Made by a program: the position numbers and the translations under genes. The notes under the pieces are model-generated. The model searched no databases. It had not been told where the DNA came from and saw nothing but the letters and a program-made list of their open reading frames with translations. This document shows positions 42,682 to 52,406 of a DNA stretch of 64,000 nucleotides, piece by piece. This stretch comes from an uncultured Shimia sp. (lineage in GTDB: Bacteria > Pseudomonadota > Alphaproteobacteria > Rhodobacterales > Rhodobacteraceae). How positions within the stretch are numbered: position 1 is the first letter of the stretch; the number at the start of each line of letters is the position of its first letter. The stretch spans positions 168,473 through 232,472 of the forward strand of contig NZ_CANLRL010000007.1 in NCBI RefSeq assembly GCF_947493595.1, read 5' to 3'.

Positions 42682-43323
42682 TTATTGATCCGCCATGTGT
42701 CGGAGCAGTTTGGCAAAGGTGTCGACGCCCTGCGCACCGGAGGTGGCTTGTTTGCCCTCAAAGACCATTGTTGGCACGCCAGTCACGCCACGTGAGGTCC
42801 AGAACTGTTCCTTCTGGCGTACCATCTCGGCATGGCGTTGATCTTTCAGCACCGCTTGAGCCTCTTCGGAATTCAAGCCAATGGAAGCGGCGACATCAAC
42901 CAGCACCTCTGGATCGCTCACGTCCTGACCTTTGGTGAAATAGGCGTCAAACAATGCAAGCTTTAAGGCCTGTGCCATTCCTGTTTCCGAGGCCCAATGC
43001 AGGAGCTGATGGGCGGCAAAGGTGTTGTAGATCCGGCTGTTGTCAGACCATTGGAAATCAATATCGAGATCAGCGCCCACATGCGTTAACCGGTCACGTG
43101 CGTCTTTGGATTGTTCAGCCGTGCTGCCATATTTTCGCATGATATGATCGCGCAGGTTTTCACCTTTTGCTTCCATGTCTGGATTGAGTTCAAAAGGATG
43201 CCAATAGGTTTCGATGGCGATGCCCGTGGCCTCGGAGGCTTGCATCAATTGGCGGTAGCCTACGATGCACCATGGGCAGACGACATCAGAGACAATGTCT
43301 ACGCGGATTGGATCTTGGGCCAT
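42682..43323 (-). CDS. DsbA family oxidoreductase (FrnE-like)
   Basis: VDIVSDVVCPWCIVGYRQL, GVTGVPTMVFEGKQATSGAQ; ATG at 43323. Confidence 0.85.
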   Translation of the reverse strand: MAQDPIRVDIVSDVVCPWCIVGYRQLMQASEATGIAIETYWHPFELNPDMEAKGENLRDHIMRKYGSTAEQSKDARDRLTHVGADLDIDFQWSDNSRIYNTFAAHQLLHWASETGMAQALKLALFDAYFTKGQDVSDPEVLVDVAASIGLNSEEAQAVLKDQRHAEMVRQKEQFWTSRGVTGVPTMVFEGKQATSGAQGVDTFAKLLRHMADQ

Positions 43324-43399
43324 TGGGGCGCTCCTGTGGAAGGTCAGGCTGTCAAAATGGGGCGACGTGAACACAGGCGCAAGCGGCTGTGCCGCAAGG

Positions 43400-44329
43400 T
43401 CACGGTAATGTGCCCAACCAGAGCCAAACCGTGAGCACGGAGAGCGCGGTGCCAATCAGCACAGTAGAGGCGGCGACGCGCATGGCACGGCCGTACATGT
43501 TGGCAAACAGATAGGCGTTGATGCCCGGTGCCATGGAAGCGGTGACGATGGCGGAGCGCATGTTGTCGGTCGAGATGGCGCTCAGGGTGCCAAAGACAAA
43601 GGTGAGGGTAGGGTGCAGGCCTAGGGAGACTGCGCAGCAAAACAGGATAACGCGCATGTCGCCTTCGGGACGGTAGCGGTAGAGTACGCCGCCCATGCCA
43701 AACAGAGCGGCAGGTAATGCGGAGCCGGCCAGAAGGTTGACCGCATGCAAGGCGGGCTCCGGAATGGGGACGTTGCCGAGGTTCACCACAAAGCCCAGAC
43801 CAATGCCAATGATCAGAGCGTTGGAGAACATTGCCTTGAGTACGGTGGGTACAATTCTGGATTTGGCGCTGTGCCGTGCGCGCATGATCTCCATGGTGGC
43901 GATGCCCAATCCATAACAAAACGGGGCGTGTATAGAGATGATTGCATAGTTGCCGGTCAGGCTGTCTGGCCCGTAAGCGCGCTCCATAATGGCGAGGCCC
44001 AGCAGGAGGGAATTGGAAAACAGGCAGACAAAGCCAATGGCTGTGGCGTCTTCCCAATCGCGGCCAAACAGGTATTTGGCACCAAACATGCCGGTGAGAA
44101 AGCAGAGGAAGGCCGCTCCGTAAAAGCTGCCAAGCAGGCTGACATTGTATTCAGCGGCCAGATCAAGGTTGGAAATCGCGCGAAACAGCAGGACCGGCAC
44201 CGCAAAGGTGGTGGCATAGCGCATCAACCCGTCGACGTTTTGCTGGCTGAACAAGCCACGCCAGGCGGCCAGATAGCCAAAGCCGATGATGAAAAAGACT
44301 GGCAGGATCACAGAGATCAGAGTTTGCAT
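43400..44329 (-). CDS. AEC family transporter
   Basis: multi-TM ORF, FIIGFGYLAAWRGLFSQQNVDGLMRYATTFAVPVLLFRAI. Confidence 0.8.
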   Translation of the reverse strand: MQTLISVILPVFFIIGFGYLAAWRGLFSQQNVDGLMRYATTFAVPVLLFRAISNLDLAAEYNVSLLGSFYGAAFLCFLTGMFGAKYLFGRDWEDATAIGFVCLFSNSLLLGLAIMERAYGPDSLTGNYAIISIHAPFCYGLGIATMEIMRARHSAKSRIVPTVLKAMFSNALIIGIGLGFVVNLGNVPIPEPALHAVNLLAGSALPAALFGMGGVLYRYRPEGDMRVILFCCAVSLGLHPTLTFVFGTLSAISTDNMRSAIVTASMAPGINAYLFANMYGRAMRVAASTVLIGTALSVLTVWLWLGTLP

Positions 44330-44357
44330 CTGCGGTGTCCTGCTGCGTGACCTTTTG

Positions 44358-45161
44358 TCAGAGGTCGTAGGTGAGTGTCATTCCGTCAAAAGCGGGGGTG
44401 ATGTGGTCCGGGGTTTCGCCATCAAGCACCGTGTGATCCAGGTCGATGTGCATGTTGGTCAGCACCGCGCGCTCCGGTGTGAGCTTGGCAATCCATTCCA
44501 GCGCCTTATCGAGATGAGCGTGGGTGGGGTGCGGAGACCGGCGCAGCGCGTCGATGATAAAGCATTTCATATCCGCAAGCTGTGGCCAGGCGGCGTCATA
44601 GATTTCGGCGACATCCGGCATATACACTACATCGTTCACGCGAAACGCCAAGGCGTCGATGCTGCCATGGTTCACTTTGATGGGCGTGAAGATGATATCG
44701 CCACCTGCGCCTGAGATGGTGAAATCTTCGTCATCAATGGTGTGCAGGTCCAGGATCGGTGGGTAGGGGCTGTCTTTGGGTTGGACAAAGGCATAGCCAA
44801 AACGGCTGAGCAGATCGTTTTGCGTGGCGCCATCAGCCCAAACCGGGATGCGTTGGCGCATGTTGTAGACCACCATACGCAGGTCATCGATGCCATGCAC
44901 ATGGTCGGCGTGGCTGTGGGTGTAGACAACCGCATCCAGCGCACCGGTGCCAGAGGACAACAGCTGTTCGCGCATGTCCGGTGAGGTGTCGATCAGCACT
45001 GTGGTTTTGCCGTCTGTGGTTTCGCGTTCAATCAGCAAAGAGCAACGGCGGCGGCGGTTTTTTGGGTTGGTGGGATCACAATCCCCCCAATGGCCGCCAA
45101 TGCGTGGCACGCCGCCTGAGCTGCCGCAGCCCAGAATGGTGAAGGTCAGCGTGGCGCTCAT
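44358..45161 (-). CDS. MBL-fold phosphodiesterase/hydrolase, PhnP-like
   Basis: TILGCGSSGGVPRIGGHWGDCDPTNPKNRRRRCSLLI, YTHSHADHVHGIDDLR. Confidence 0.8.
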   Translation of the reverse strand: MSATLTFTILGCGSSGGVPRIGGHWGDCDPTNPKNRRRRCSLLIERETTDGKTTVLIDTSPDMREQLLSSGTGALDAVVYTHSHADHVHGIDDLRMVVYNMRQRIPVWADGATQNDLLSRFGYAFVQPKDSPYPPILDLHTIDDEDFTISGAGGDIIFTPIKVNHGSIDALAFRVNDVVYMPDVAEIYDAAWPQLADMKCFIIDALRRSPHPTHAHLDKALEWIAKLTPERAVLTNMHIDLDHTVLDGETPDHITPAFDGMTLTYDL

Positions 45162-45964
45162 GCAGCCGCCACCGTGCTGGCTGCTTTGGAAAACAGGCAC
45201 TCAAAATTTAGTTGGGTCTGAGCGGCGAAGTCGGCGTAGTCCATGCCAAACACCTCGGCGCCGACACGGGCGGTTTTTTCAACATAAGACGGCTCGTTGC
45301 GTTTGCCGCGATAGGGCGGCGGCGCAAGGTAAGGCGCATCCGTTTCCACCAGAACGCGGTCCACTGGTGCGGCGGCAAAGATGTCGCGCACCTCTTGTGA
45401 GCGTGGGAAGGCGGCAATGCCGGACATGGACAGGTAAAACCCCAGATCCAGCATTTTCTTGGCCAGTTCCGGCCCGGAGCTGTAGCAGTGCATGACACAG
45501 CCATAGGCGCCTTTGTTGAACTCTTCCGTCAGGATCTGCGCCATGTCTTCATCGGCGTCGCGACTGTGGATAATCAAAGGCAGGCCGGTTTCGCGCGCCG
45601 CTTCGCAATGGATGCGCAGCGAGGTCTGCTGCACCTCTTTGCTGTCGGCGGTGTAGTGGTAATCCAGACCGGTCTCACCAATGCCCACAAATTTGGGGTG
45701 CTGTGCCAGCGCAACCAGCTCGTCCACAGTGGCCAAAGGTTCTTCGGCCGCGCTCATTGGGTGGGTGCCTGCGGCGTAGAACACCGGCGCGTATGCCTCC
45801 GCAATCGCGCGCACAGATGGTTCATTGCGCAGGCGGGTGCAGATGGTGACCATGCGTGTCACACCCACCTCTGCGGCGCGGGAGATGAACTCATCCAGCT
45901 TGCCGTCGAAATCCGGGAAGTCGAGGTGACAGTGGCTGTCAGTGATCTGTGGAAAGTCAGTCAT
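45158..45964 (-). CDS. TatD family hydrolase
   Basis: ITDSHCHLDFPDFDGKLDEF, GIGETGLDYHYT, VETDAPYLAPPPYRGKRNEPSYV. Confidence 0.9.
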   Translation of the reverse strand: MTDFPQITDSHCHLDFPDFDGKLDEFISRAAEVGVTRMVTICTRLRNEPSVRAIAEAYAPVFYAAGTHPMSAAEEPLATVDELVALAQHPKFVGIGETGLDYHYTADSKEVQQTSLRIHCEAARETGLPLIIHSRDADEDMAQILTEEFNKGAYGCVMHCYSSGPELAKKMLDLGFYLSMSGIAAFPRSQEVRDIFAAAPVDRVLVETDAPYLAPPPYRGKRNEPSYVEKTARVGAEVFGMDYADFAAQTQLNFECLFSKAASTVAAA

Positions 45965-45971
45965 AGGGCGC

Positions 45972-47090
45972 TCAGGCAATTGCGGTTTGGTGGATCTTGA
46001 AAACCGTATCCAGCACAAGGGCGGCAGGGTCAAGGTTGACCGCTTTACCGTGTTGGGTGCGGTCGGAGATTTCCTGCGCCGTGGCGGCCCAAGCGCGGGC
46101 CTTTTGAGCATGGGGCGCAAGCCGTGTCAGCACCTGTGTTTCATTGGGGGCTACCTCGACGGCAGGCGGTTGGCCCAAGGCACCTGTGCGCGCCAGGCGT
46201 GTGAGGAAAAGGTCGATCAAACTAAGCAACAGCTCATAACGATCGGCGTTGGCGGGGCCGACGGCGGCGTTGGAGAGGTTGATGGCGCGTTGCCGGTCAA
46301 AGCCTTGGTCGGTGGCAAAGAGCGAGATCAATTCGGCATAGAGCGCCAGACCGTCGCTTTGCAGAATGCGCAGGGCTTCCCCCACAGATCCAGCGGCCAG
46401 TTCAGCGAGGGCAGGGGACTCGGCGGCTTCAAACCCGGCCTGCGTGAGTGCGTTGTGCATATCGTCCGGTGTTAGTGGATGCAGACGCAGCTCGCGGCAG
46501 CGCGATCGGATGGTGGGCAACAGACGCGATGGCTGATGTGAGATCAGCATCATGGTGGTGCGCTCTGGCGGCTCCTCAAGCATTTTTAGGAGCGCGTTGG
46601 CGGCGTTGACGTTCATCTCGTCTGCGCTGTCGACAATCACCACACGGCGGCCACCGTCGGCAGAGGACATGGTCAGGAAGTGGGTCAGGCCACGCACGTC
46701 ATCCACCACAATTTTGTCGCGCAGCTTGCCGGTTTTTTCGTTCACGGAACGCGTGATGCTGAACATGCCGGGCTCAGAGCGCGCCAAGAGGCGGTGGGCC
46801 ACTGGATGATCGGGCGCAACATCAAGGCTGGTATGGGGCACAGGATCGCCAAACAGGCCAGCGCCTTCGTCCAGTGGTGTGGCCAGTAAAAATCGTGCCA
46901 TACGCCAGGCCAGCGTCGCTTTGCCAACGCCTATCGGGCCGGTGATCAACCAACCGTGGTGCAATCGGTGGGAATTGACCGCAGTGAGGAAATCCTGTTC
47001 GGCAGAAGCCTGACCATAAAGCACCTCGGTTTCACGCGGATGCGGCGCGCCGGTGACGCGGTCCGCTTCTGGGGCGGTGTCGTCGCTCAC
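45972..47090 (-). CDS. holB: DNA polymerase III delta' subunit
   Basis: LHHGWLITGPIGVGKATLAWRMARFLL, ANALLKMLEEPPERTTMMLISHQPSRLLPTIRSRC. Confidence 0.88.
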   Translation of the reverse strand: MSDDTAPEADRVTGAPHPRETEVLYGQASAEQDFLTAVNSHRLHHGWLITGPIGVGKATLAWRMARFLLATPLDEGAGLFGDPVPHTSLDVAPDHPVAHRLLARSEPGMFSITRSVNEKTGKLRDKIVVDDVRGLTHFLTMSSADGGRRVVIVDSADEMNVNAANALLKMLEEPPERTTMMLISHQPSRLLPTIRSRCRELRLHPLTPDDMHNALTQAGFEAAESPALAELAAGSVGEALRILQSDGLALYAELISLFATDQGFDRQRAINLSNAAVGPANADRYELLLSLIDLFLTRLARTGALGQPPAVEVAPNETQVLTRLAPHAQKARAWAATAQEISDRTQHGKAVNLDPAALVLDTVFKIHQTAIA

Positions 47091-47716
47091 GCGCTGGCCT
47101 CAATGTGTTGTTTCACAGTGGCGTAAACGGCGTCAGACACGCTGTCCATATCACTGGCCCCGTCGATCACTCGGAAGCGGTCGGCGTATTCCTTGGACAG
47201 GTCCAGGAAGCCTTTGCGCATTTGTTCCTGAAGCGCTTGGCCGAAGTCTTCAAAGCGTTCTTCGGCGGTTTGGCGGGATTTGGCGCGGGCCAGACCGGTG
47301 GCCGGATCCATGTCGATCAGCACGGTCAGGTCCGGTTCGCGGCCGATCATCAGGCTGTGCAATTGGTCCACAATCCCGCGCAGGTCGCCACGAGAGAGGC
47401 CTTGATACATGCGGGTGCTGTCAGCAAAGCGGTCACAGATGACAATTTTGCCAGCGGCAACGGCGGGTAGAATGGTGCGCTCCAGATGGTCGCGGCGGGC
47501 GGCGGTGAAGAGAAGGATTTCGGTTTCCGCAGACCAGCGGTCCGGGTCGCCTTCGAGCACGAGCGCGCGGATTTCCTCTGCGCCAACGGAGCCGCCGGGT
47601 TCGCGGGTGAGCACCACGTCCCGCCCATCGGCGCGCAGGCGCTCTGCGAGGCGTTTTGCTTGGGTGGATTTTCCGGAACCGTCGATGCCTTCAAACGTGA
47701 TGAAGTGTCCGCTCAC
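47087..47716 (-). CDS. tmk: thymidylate kinase
   Basis: FITFEGIDGSGKSTQAKRLAERL, TREPGGSVGAEEIR, VICDRFADSTRMYQG. Confidence 0.93.
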   Translation of the reverse strand: MSGHFITFEGIDGSGKSTQAKRLAERLRADGRDVVLTREPGGSVGAEEIRALVLEGDPDRWSAETEILLFTAARRDHLERTILPAVAAGKIVICDRFADSTRMYQGLSRGDLRGIVDQLHSLMIGREPDLTVLIDMDPATGLARAKSRQTAEERFEDFGQALQEQMRKGFLDLSKEYADRFRVIDGASDMDSVSDAVYATVKQHIEASA

Positions 47717-48882
47717 GATGCACCTGCGAGATTGAGGCCAAATTGCTGCATCAGGATGCCGGTGGCGGTGCGCAGGCGGATGCCAAAGCCGCCTTCAGGC
47801 ACGTCCGCTTCTGCCACCAATGGAATGCGCATTTCAGGCAAGTCCTCAGGCATCAACACGAGCTCGGCCAGCGATTGGCCTTTGGTGATCGGGGCCTCAA
47901 TGGGGCCGTTATAAATCACTTCAGCTTTGACTTTGTTTTTGGCCAGAACTGGCAGTAGCACGTCGATGTCGCTTTCCGGCACCAAGCCAACACGGGCGGT
48001 TTTGCCCATCCAAACGTCTGCCTCGGCCACGCGCTCGCCTTCGCGGGCCAAGGTGGCCTCGGAGAATTGGCGGAACGACCAGTTTACGATTTGCTCGGAC
48101 ACTTCTGCGCGCTCAGCGGCGGTTTGCAGGCCGGAGAACGCAAAGATCACACGGCGGTTGCCTTGTTTGGCGGAGCCCACAAGACCGTAGCCCGCTTCCG
48201 ACGTATGGCCGGTTTTCAGACCATCCGCGCCAATGTTCAGCTTAAGAAGTGGATTGCGGTTTTGCGTGTTCTGCGGTGCACGCCCGTCGAATTTGAATTC
48301 GCGCTCCGAAAACATCGGGTAGAATTCAGGGAAATCGGTGATCAGATGGTTTGCCAGAAGCGCCAGATCGCGCATGCTCATGCGGTGGCCCGGTGCGGGC
48401 CAGCCGTTGGAATTGGCAAATGTCGAATTGGTCATGCCCATTTGCCGTGCGCGGCGGGTCATCAGGCGGGCAAAGCCAGCCTCGGTGCCGTCTGGGCTCA
48501 GGGTTTCAGCAATCACCGCGCAGGCGTCATTGCCGGATAACACAATGATTCCACGCAGCAGGTCTTGCACCGCCACCCTGTCTGTTGTGTCCAAAAACAT
48601 GGTGGAGCCGCCGTAGTTCATCGCATGTTGCGACACCGGCAGTTTTTCGGTCATTTGCAAGCGGCCATCGCGCACAGCCTCAAACGCCATATAAAGCGTC
48701 ATCAGCTTGGACATGGAGGCTGGAGGCAGGGCTTCGTCGGCGTTTTTGGCCAGAAGCACCGTGCCGGTGGATTGGTCCATCACAAAGGCGGCGCGCGCCT
48801 TGGTTTCAAAGGCGCTGGCAGAGCTGGCCGCGACCGTCAATCCAATCGCTGCCACACAGGCACGGAACATGGACTTGAACAT
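47713..48882 (-). CDS. D-alanyl-D-alanine carboxypeptidase
   Basis: LPPASMSKLMTLYMAFE (SxxK), SGNDACAVIAE, DGLKTGHTSEAGYGLVGSA (KTG). Confidence 0.9.
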   Translation of the reverse strand: MFKSMFRACVAAIGLTVAASSASAFETKARAAFVMDQSTGTVLLAKNADEALPPASMSKLMTLYMAFEAVRDGRLQMTEKLPVSQHAMNYGGSTMFLDTTDRVAVQDLLRGIIVLSGNDACAVIAETLSPDGTEAGFARLMTRRARQMGMTNSTFANSNGWPAPGHRMSMRDLALLANHLITDFPEFYPMFSEREFKFDGRAPQNTQNRNPLLKLNIGADGLKTGHTSEAGYGLVGSAKQGNRRVIFAFSGLQTAAERAEVSEQIVNWSFRQFSEATLAREGERVAEADVWMGKTARVGLVPESDIDVLLPVLAKNKVKAEVIYNGPIEAPITKGQSLAELVLMPEDLPEMRIPLVAEADVPEGGFGIRLRTATGILMQQFGLNLAGAS

Positions 48883-48896
48883 GGCAGAGGCCTCCG

Positions 48897-49787
48897 TCAG
48901 TTGGTCACCGCATAGGCATCGGTGAAGCCAATGCCATGCACTTTCTTGGTCATAGATTTAAGAGCCGACTTGCTGGAGGCCGGGCCAACCAGAACGCGGT
49001 AGAAGGTTTTGTCACCCGAGGTGGTTTTTTTGGTCAAGGCTGGCAGGCCCGCGCTCTTCATTTGTGCGGCGGCGCCGTCGGCGTTGGATTTCACCGAGAA
49101 AATCCCGATCTGCACATAAGGCTTGGACAGCGATGAGGACTGCGGCTTAGGTGCCACTTCGGATTGCGCGGCAGGTGCGGGTGCTGGGGCGGGTTGCTTG
49201 GCTTCGGCGGCGGCGATGGCAGCGGTGGCAGCGGCGATTGGCTCCAGCGGGGTCTCTTCGACCTGCGCGGTTTCGGCCACTTCCGTGGTCGCCTCGGCAT
49301 CTGCTGGAGCTTCTTCCGCGACTTCTTCGCGACGCAGGGCAGTGATGTTTAGCTCCACTGGCGCCCCGGCCAACATGCCGAGCGCCGCGGCGGCGTCAGA
49401 GGACACCTGAATGCGGGGGCCAGGAATGTCGCGTTCGCGGCGGAATAGCGCCCCAATCACAAATTTTCCGTTGGCCTGATTGCGGATAATCACGCGCTCG
49501 GGATCTCCTACGTCGGGGTGGGCAGCCCAGACACCACCCAAAGACGGGCGCCCGTCCCAGAGGCCCGCTTCGGAAGTGGAGAAAACTTCTGGTGCTTCGA
49601 CGTCACGTTCGACAAGTTTTGTGGTCTGTCCGGCCACCGGTGCCGTGGCTTCAGTGGAGGCGGGTTTGTTCAGAAAGTTGAAGTCTTCGCCATCTGTGCA
49701 GCCTGTGAGGGCCACGCCACACATCACAAAAACAATGGGCGCCGTGCGGCGCGGAAAATGAAAGTTTGCGCCTGAAAATAAGGTCAT
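48897..49787 (-). CDS. SPOR domain-containing envelope protein
   Basis: C-terminal KPYVQIGIFSVKSNADGAAAQMKSAGLPA...YRVLVGPASSKSALKSMTKKV. Confidence 0.85.
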   Translation of the reverse strand: MTLFSGANFHFPRRTAPIVFVMCGVALTGCTDGEDFNFLNKPASTEATAPVAGQTTKLVERDVEAPEVFSTSEAGLWDGRPSLGGVWAAHPDVGDPERVIIRNQANGKFVIGALFRRERDIPGPRIQVSSDAAAALGMLAGAPVELNITALRREEVAEEAPADAEATTEVAETAQVEETPLEPIAAATAAIAAAEAKQPAPAPAPAAQSEVAPKPQSSSLSKPYVQIGIFSVKSNADGAAAQMKSAGLPALTKKTTSGDKTFYRVLVGPASSKSALKSMTKKVHGIGFTDAYAVTN

Positions 49788-49985
49788 ACTGTGCCCTTTG
49801 CCTGCTCGTATTCTGTCGCACCAAGTGCCGCTGTTTTCTGTCCTATAAGAGGCGCAGCAGCGGTCAATTGCGCGGAGTGTAACCCGCGTTGGGTTTTAAG
49901 GAAAGTGCGACGGACAAGAAGTGTCGGAAATCCGCCACTCTTTCTGCTTGAACCACGCTGAGAGTGGTATTAGGGATGGCGCGTC

Positions 49986-50075
49986 GGAGAAGTGGCAGAG
50001 TGGTCGAATGCACCGGTCTTGAAAACCGACGAGGGTTAACGCCCTCCGTGGGTTCGAATCCCACCTTCTCCGCCA
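49986..50075 (+). tRNA. tRNA-Ser (anticodon TGA), including encoded CCA
   Basis: acceptor GGAGAAG/CTTCTCC, anticodon loop CTTGAAA, long variable arm, T-loop GGTTCGAATCCC, CCA end. Confidence 0.95.
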
Positions 50076-50224
50076 GTTTACATTTTTGTTCGATTTGAAT
50101 GGGCCGATTTTTTCGGCCTTTTTCATTTTCTTTCATGAGTTTACATGTACTTGAGCTTTTTGTTGGATTTCTTTCGATGATGCTCGTATCGTTTCCTTGA
50201 GTGGTATGAAATGTGGTATTCTAA

Positions 50225-51409
50225 ATGGCACTTTCTGGAAAGCTGACAAAGAAGCTAGTCGAGAATCTCGGCGCTGGGCGTCATGGCGATGGCAACGGCT
50301 TGTATCTGGTTGTCGACCCCTCAGGTGCGCGGCGATGGATCGTGCGGGTGGTGGTCAAAGGGCAGAAGAACAAGAAGGGTGCACCGCTTAGGACGGACTT
50401 TGGTTTGGGCGGAGCGGATATCGTCACGCTGAACCAGGCGAGAGAACGCGCACTAGAGTATCGACGCATGGCAAAGCAGGGGGTGAACCCGCGCTTCAAT
50501 GCACGTCAGGAAGTACCGACTTTTGAAGAGGTGGCGCAACAGGTCCATATTGATCGCATGCCGACGTGGAAGAATGCCAAACATGGCGCGCAGTGGATCA
50601 ATACGCTGCGCGATTACGCTTTTCCCAAAATTGGCCGCATGCCTGTCGACAGTATTGATCAGCCTGAAGTGCTGATGTGCCTGTCACCGATATGGACGGA
50701 AAAGCACGAAACGGCACGGCGTTTGTCGCAGCGGATAAAGATTGTGCTGGATGTGGCAAAGTCAAAAGGGTTTCGGTCTGGTGAGAACCCAGTGACGGCC
50801 ATAAAAGACGCGCAGGTTCTGGCGAAGGTGAAGGCCAAGCCCAAGCACCATATGGCCATGCGTTGGCAGGATGTTCCGGCTTTCTTTGCAGATCTCAAGA
50901 CCCGCAATGCGATGTCTGCCAAAGCACTGATGTTCACTTGCCTCACCGGATCGCGCACGGGCGAAGTGCTTGGTCTGCGCTGGGCAGAACTGGACCTTGA
51001 GCAGCGGCTTTGGATTTGTCCTGCTGAGAGAATGAAGACCGGCGAAGAGCACCGTGTTCCGCTGAGTGACGAAATGCTGGCGATCCTGGAGCCACTCCAG
51101 GCGCTGCAGTCGGACATTGTTTTTGAGGGGCAGAAACGCCACCACCCCCTATCGAACATGTCGATGCTAATGCTTCTGCGCCGCATGAAGGTGGAGGGTG
51201 TGACGGTGCATGGCTTCCGCTCCACTTTCCGCGATTGGGCGGCAGAGGTGGCCAATGCGCCGCGCGAAGTGGCGGAGAAGAGCCTGGCGCATACGGTTGG
51301 CTCCGATGTGGAGCGGGCCTATGCGCGATCCGATCTTCTGGAAAAGCGCCGTCGGTTGATGTGTGAATGGTCGCAATTCGTCGTGTCAGGAAAAATTGAT
51401 GGGCAATAG
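50225..51409 (+). CDS. tyrosine integrase of a tRNA-Ser-linked genomic island (DUF4102-type N-terminus)
   Basis: starts about 150 bp past the tRNA; HGDGNGLYLVVDPSGARRWIVRVVVKGQ, TGSRTGEVLGLRWAELDL, VHGFRSTFRDWAAEVAN, VERAYARSDLLEKRRRLM. Confidence 0.92.
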   Translation: MALSGKLTKKLVENLGAGRHGDGNGLYLVVDPSGARRWIVRVVVKGQKNKKGAPLRTDFGLGGADIVTLNQARERALEYRRMAKQGVNPRFNARQEVPTFEEVAQQVHIDRMPTWKNAKHGAQWINTLRDYAFPKIGRMPVDSIDQPEVLMCLSPIWTEKHETARRLSQRIKIVLDVAKSKGFRSGENPVTAIKDAQVLAKVKAKPKHHMAMRWQDVPAFFADLKTRNAMSAKALMFTCLTGSRTGEVLGLRWAELDLEQRLWICPAERMKTGEEHRVPLSDEMLAILEPLQALQSDIVFEGQKRHHPLSNMSMLMLLRRMKVEGVTVHGFRSTFRDWAAEVANAPREVAEKSLAHTVGSDVERAYARSDLLEKRRRLMCEWSQFVVSGKIDGQ

Positions 51410-52037
51410 TATGCAAATACCGCTGAATGGACCGGAGTGCGAATGTCTGGGGCTGTTTCGCATGGCGATCAGTGAGGAGACGGACGAAGAACGTTTAAGA
51501 GCCATTCAGGTGATACGTCATGAGGTGGTAAGCCTCGGCTTGGAAAACTTTCCGATTGGCAAGTCTTCGAGTAACGAATTTACGCGATGGATCGCTGAAA
51601 CTGCAAGGGAGCGTTATGATGCAGCGCACGAGTTCGGCGAGATTGCCCAGCGTTACGAGGGAAAAAATGAACGCCACCTCAACATAGCCGAATACATCGG
51701 CAAACGTGTCTGGGACAGCATCCAGGACAAAAAGTTCCAAGGTGTGCAGGCACTAGGTGGTATTTTGGAGCAGACCTCGGATTATGCGCGAAAGATGGGC
51801 ATTCGAGGCGCGAAGGATCAAAGTGTTTTACGTGAGATCTGGGGCAAACACCGCGGTGTTGTACATCTGGGTATGGCTATGGACTTTTGCGAAGATCATC
51901 CTGGAACAACTTGGCACGTACTCCAGCTCGCTGAGACGTTTCGCGCTGGCCTCAGCTCCAACTACCCCCAAAATGCCCCGTCCCCCTACGTGGACCCTGA
52001 TGCGCAATCTTCTTTCCTTTACTTATCAGACCATTAG
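51399..52037 (+). CDS. hypothetical island protein
   Basis: ORF overlaps integrase 3' end; about 200 aa, no recognised domain. Confidence 0.55.
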   Translation: MGNSMQIPLNGPECECLGLFRMAISEETDEERLRAIQVIRHEVVSLGLENFPIGKSSSNEFTRWIAETARERYDAAHEFGEIAQRYEGKNERHLNIAEYIGKRVWDSIQDKKFQGVQALGGILEQTSDYARKMGIRGAKDQSVLREIWGKHRGVVHLGMAMDFCEDHPGTTWHVLQLAETFRAGLSSNYPQNAPSPYVDPDAQSSFLYLSDH

Positions 52038-52038
52038 G

Positions 52039-52062
52039 GTCCCCGATTTGCAAATCGGGGAC
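52039..52062. repeat. perfect 24-bp palindrome GTCCCCGATTTGCAAATCGGGGAC
   Basis: read directly; starts 1 bp after the stop codon of the preceding ORF. Confidence 0.9.
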
Positions 52063-52129
52063 TGCCGCGCTCCTTAGGCAAGGTTCATTTCATTCGCTGA
52101 CATTCAAATCAGCTGAAGGAAATCCAATC

Positions 52130-52342
52130 GTGCCGAATCTATTTGAAGATGACCGTTGCTATGTCTTGGGAGATCCTGAACTCGAGCTTCTGGGGGACCG
52201 CGACAAGCTGGCCCAGTGGCGCCATAAGGGAGTGGGACCCGCCTATTACAAGATTGGCCGCAAGGTGATTTATTGCGGCACTGACCTGAACACCTGGCTT
52301 ACCGCAAACCGTATTGATCCGCTTCAAGGGCGCGCAAAATGA
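52130..52342 (+). CDS. excisionase/AlpA-like helix-turn-helix protein
   Basis: DRDKLAQWRHKGVGPAYYKIGRKVIYCGTDLNTWLTANRID. Confidence 0.7.
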   Translation: MPNLFEDDRCYVLGDPELELLGDRDKLAQWRHKGVGPAYYKIGRKVIYCGTDLNTWLTANRIDPLQGRAK

Positions 52343-52406
52343 CGCTCTTGCCTGCTGGAGCCCCCAAACTCCCGCACGCCGTACCTTGTGTGGTTGGCGG
52401 TGCCCG

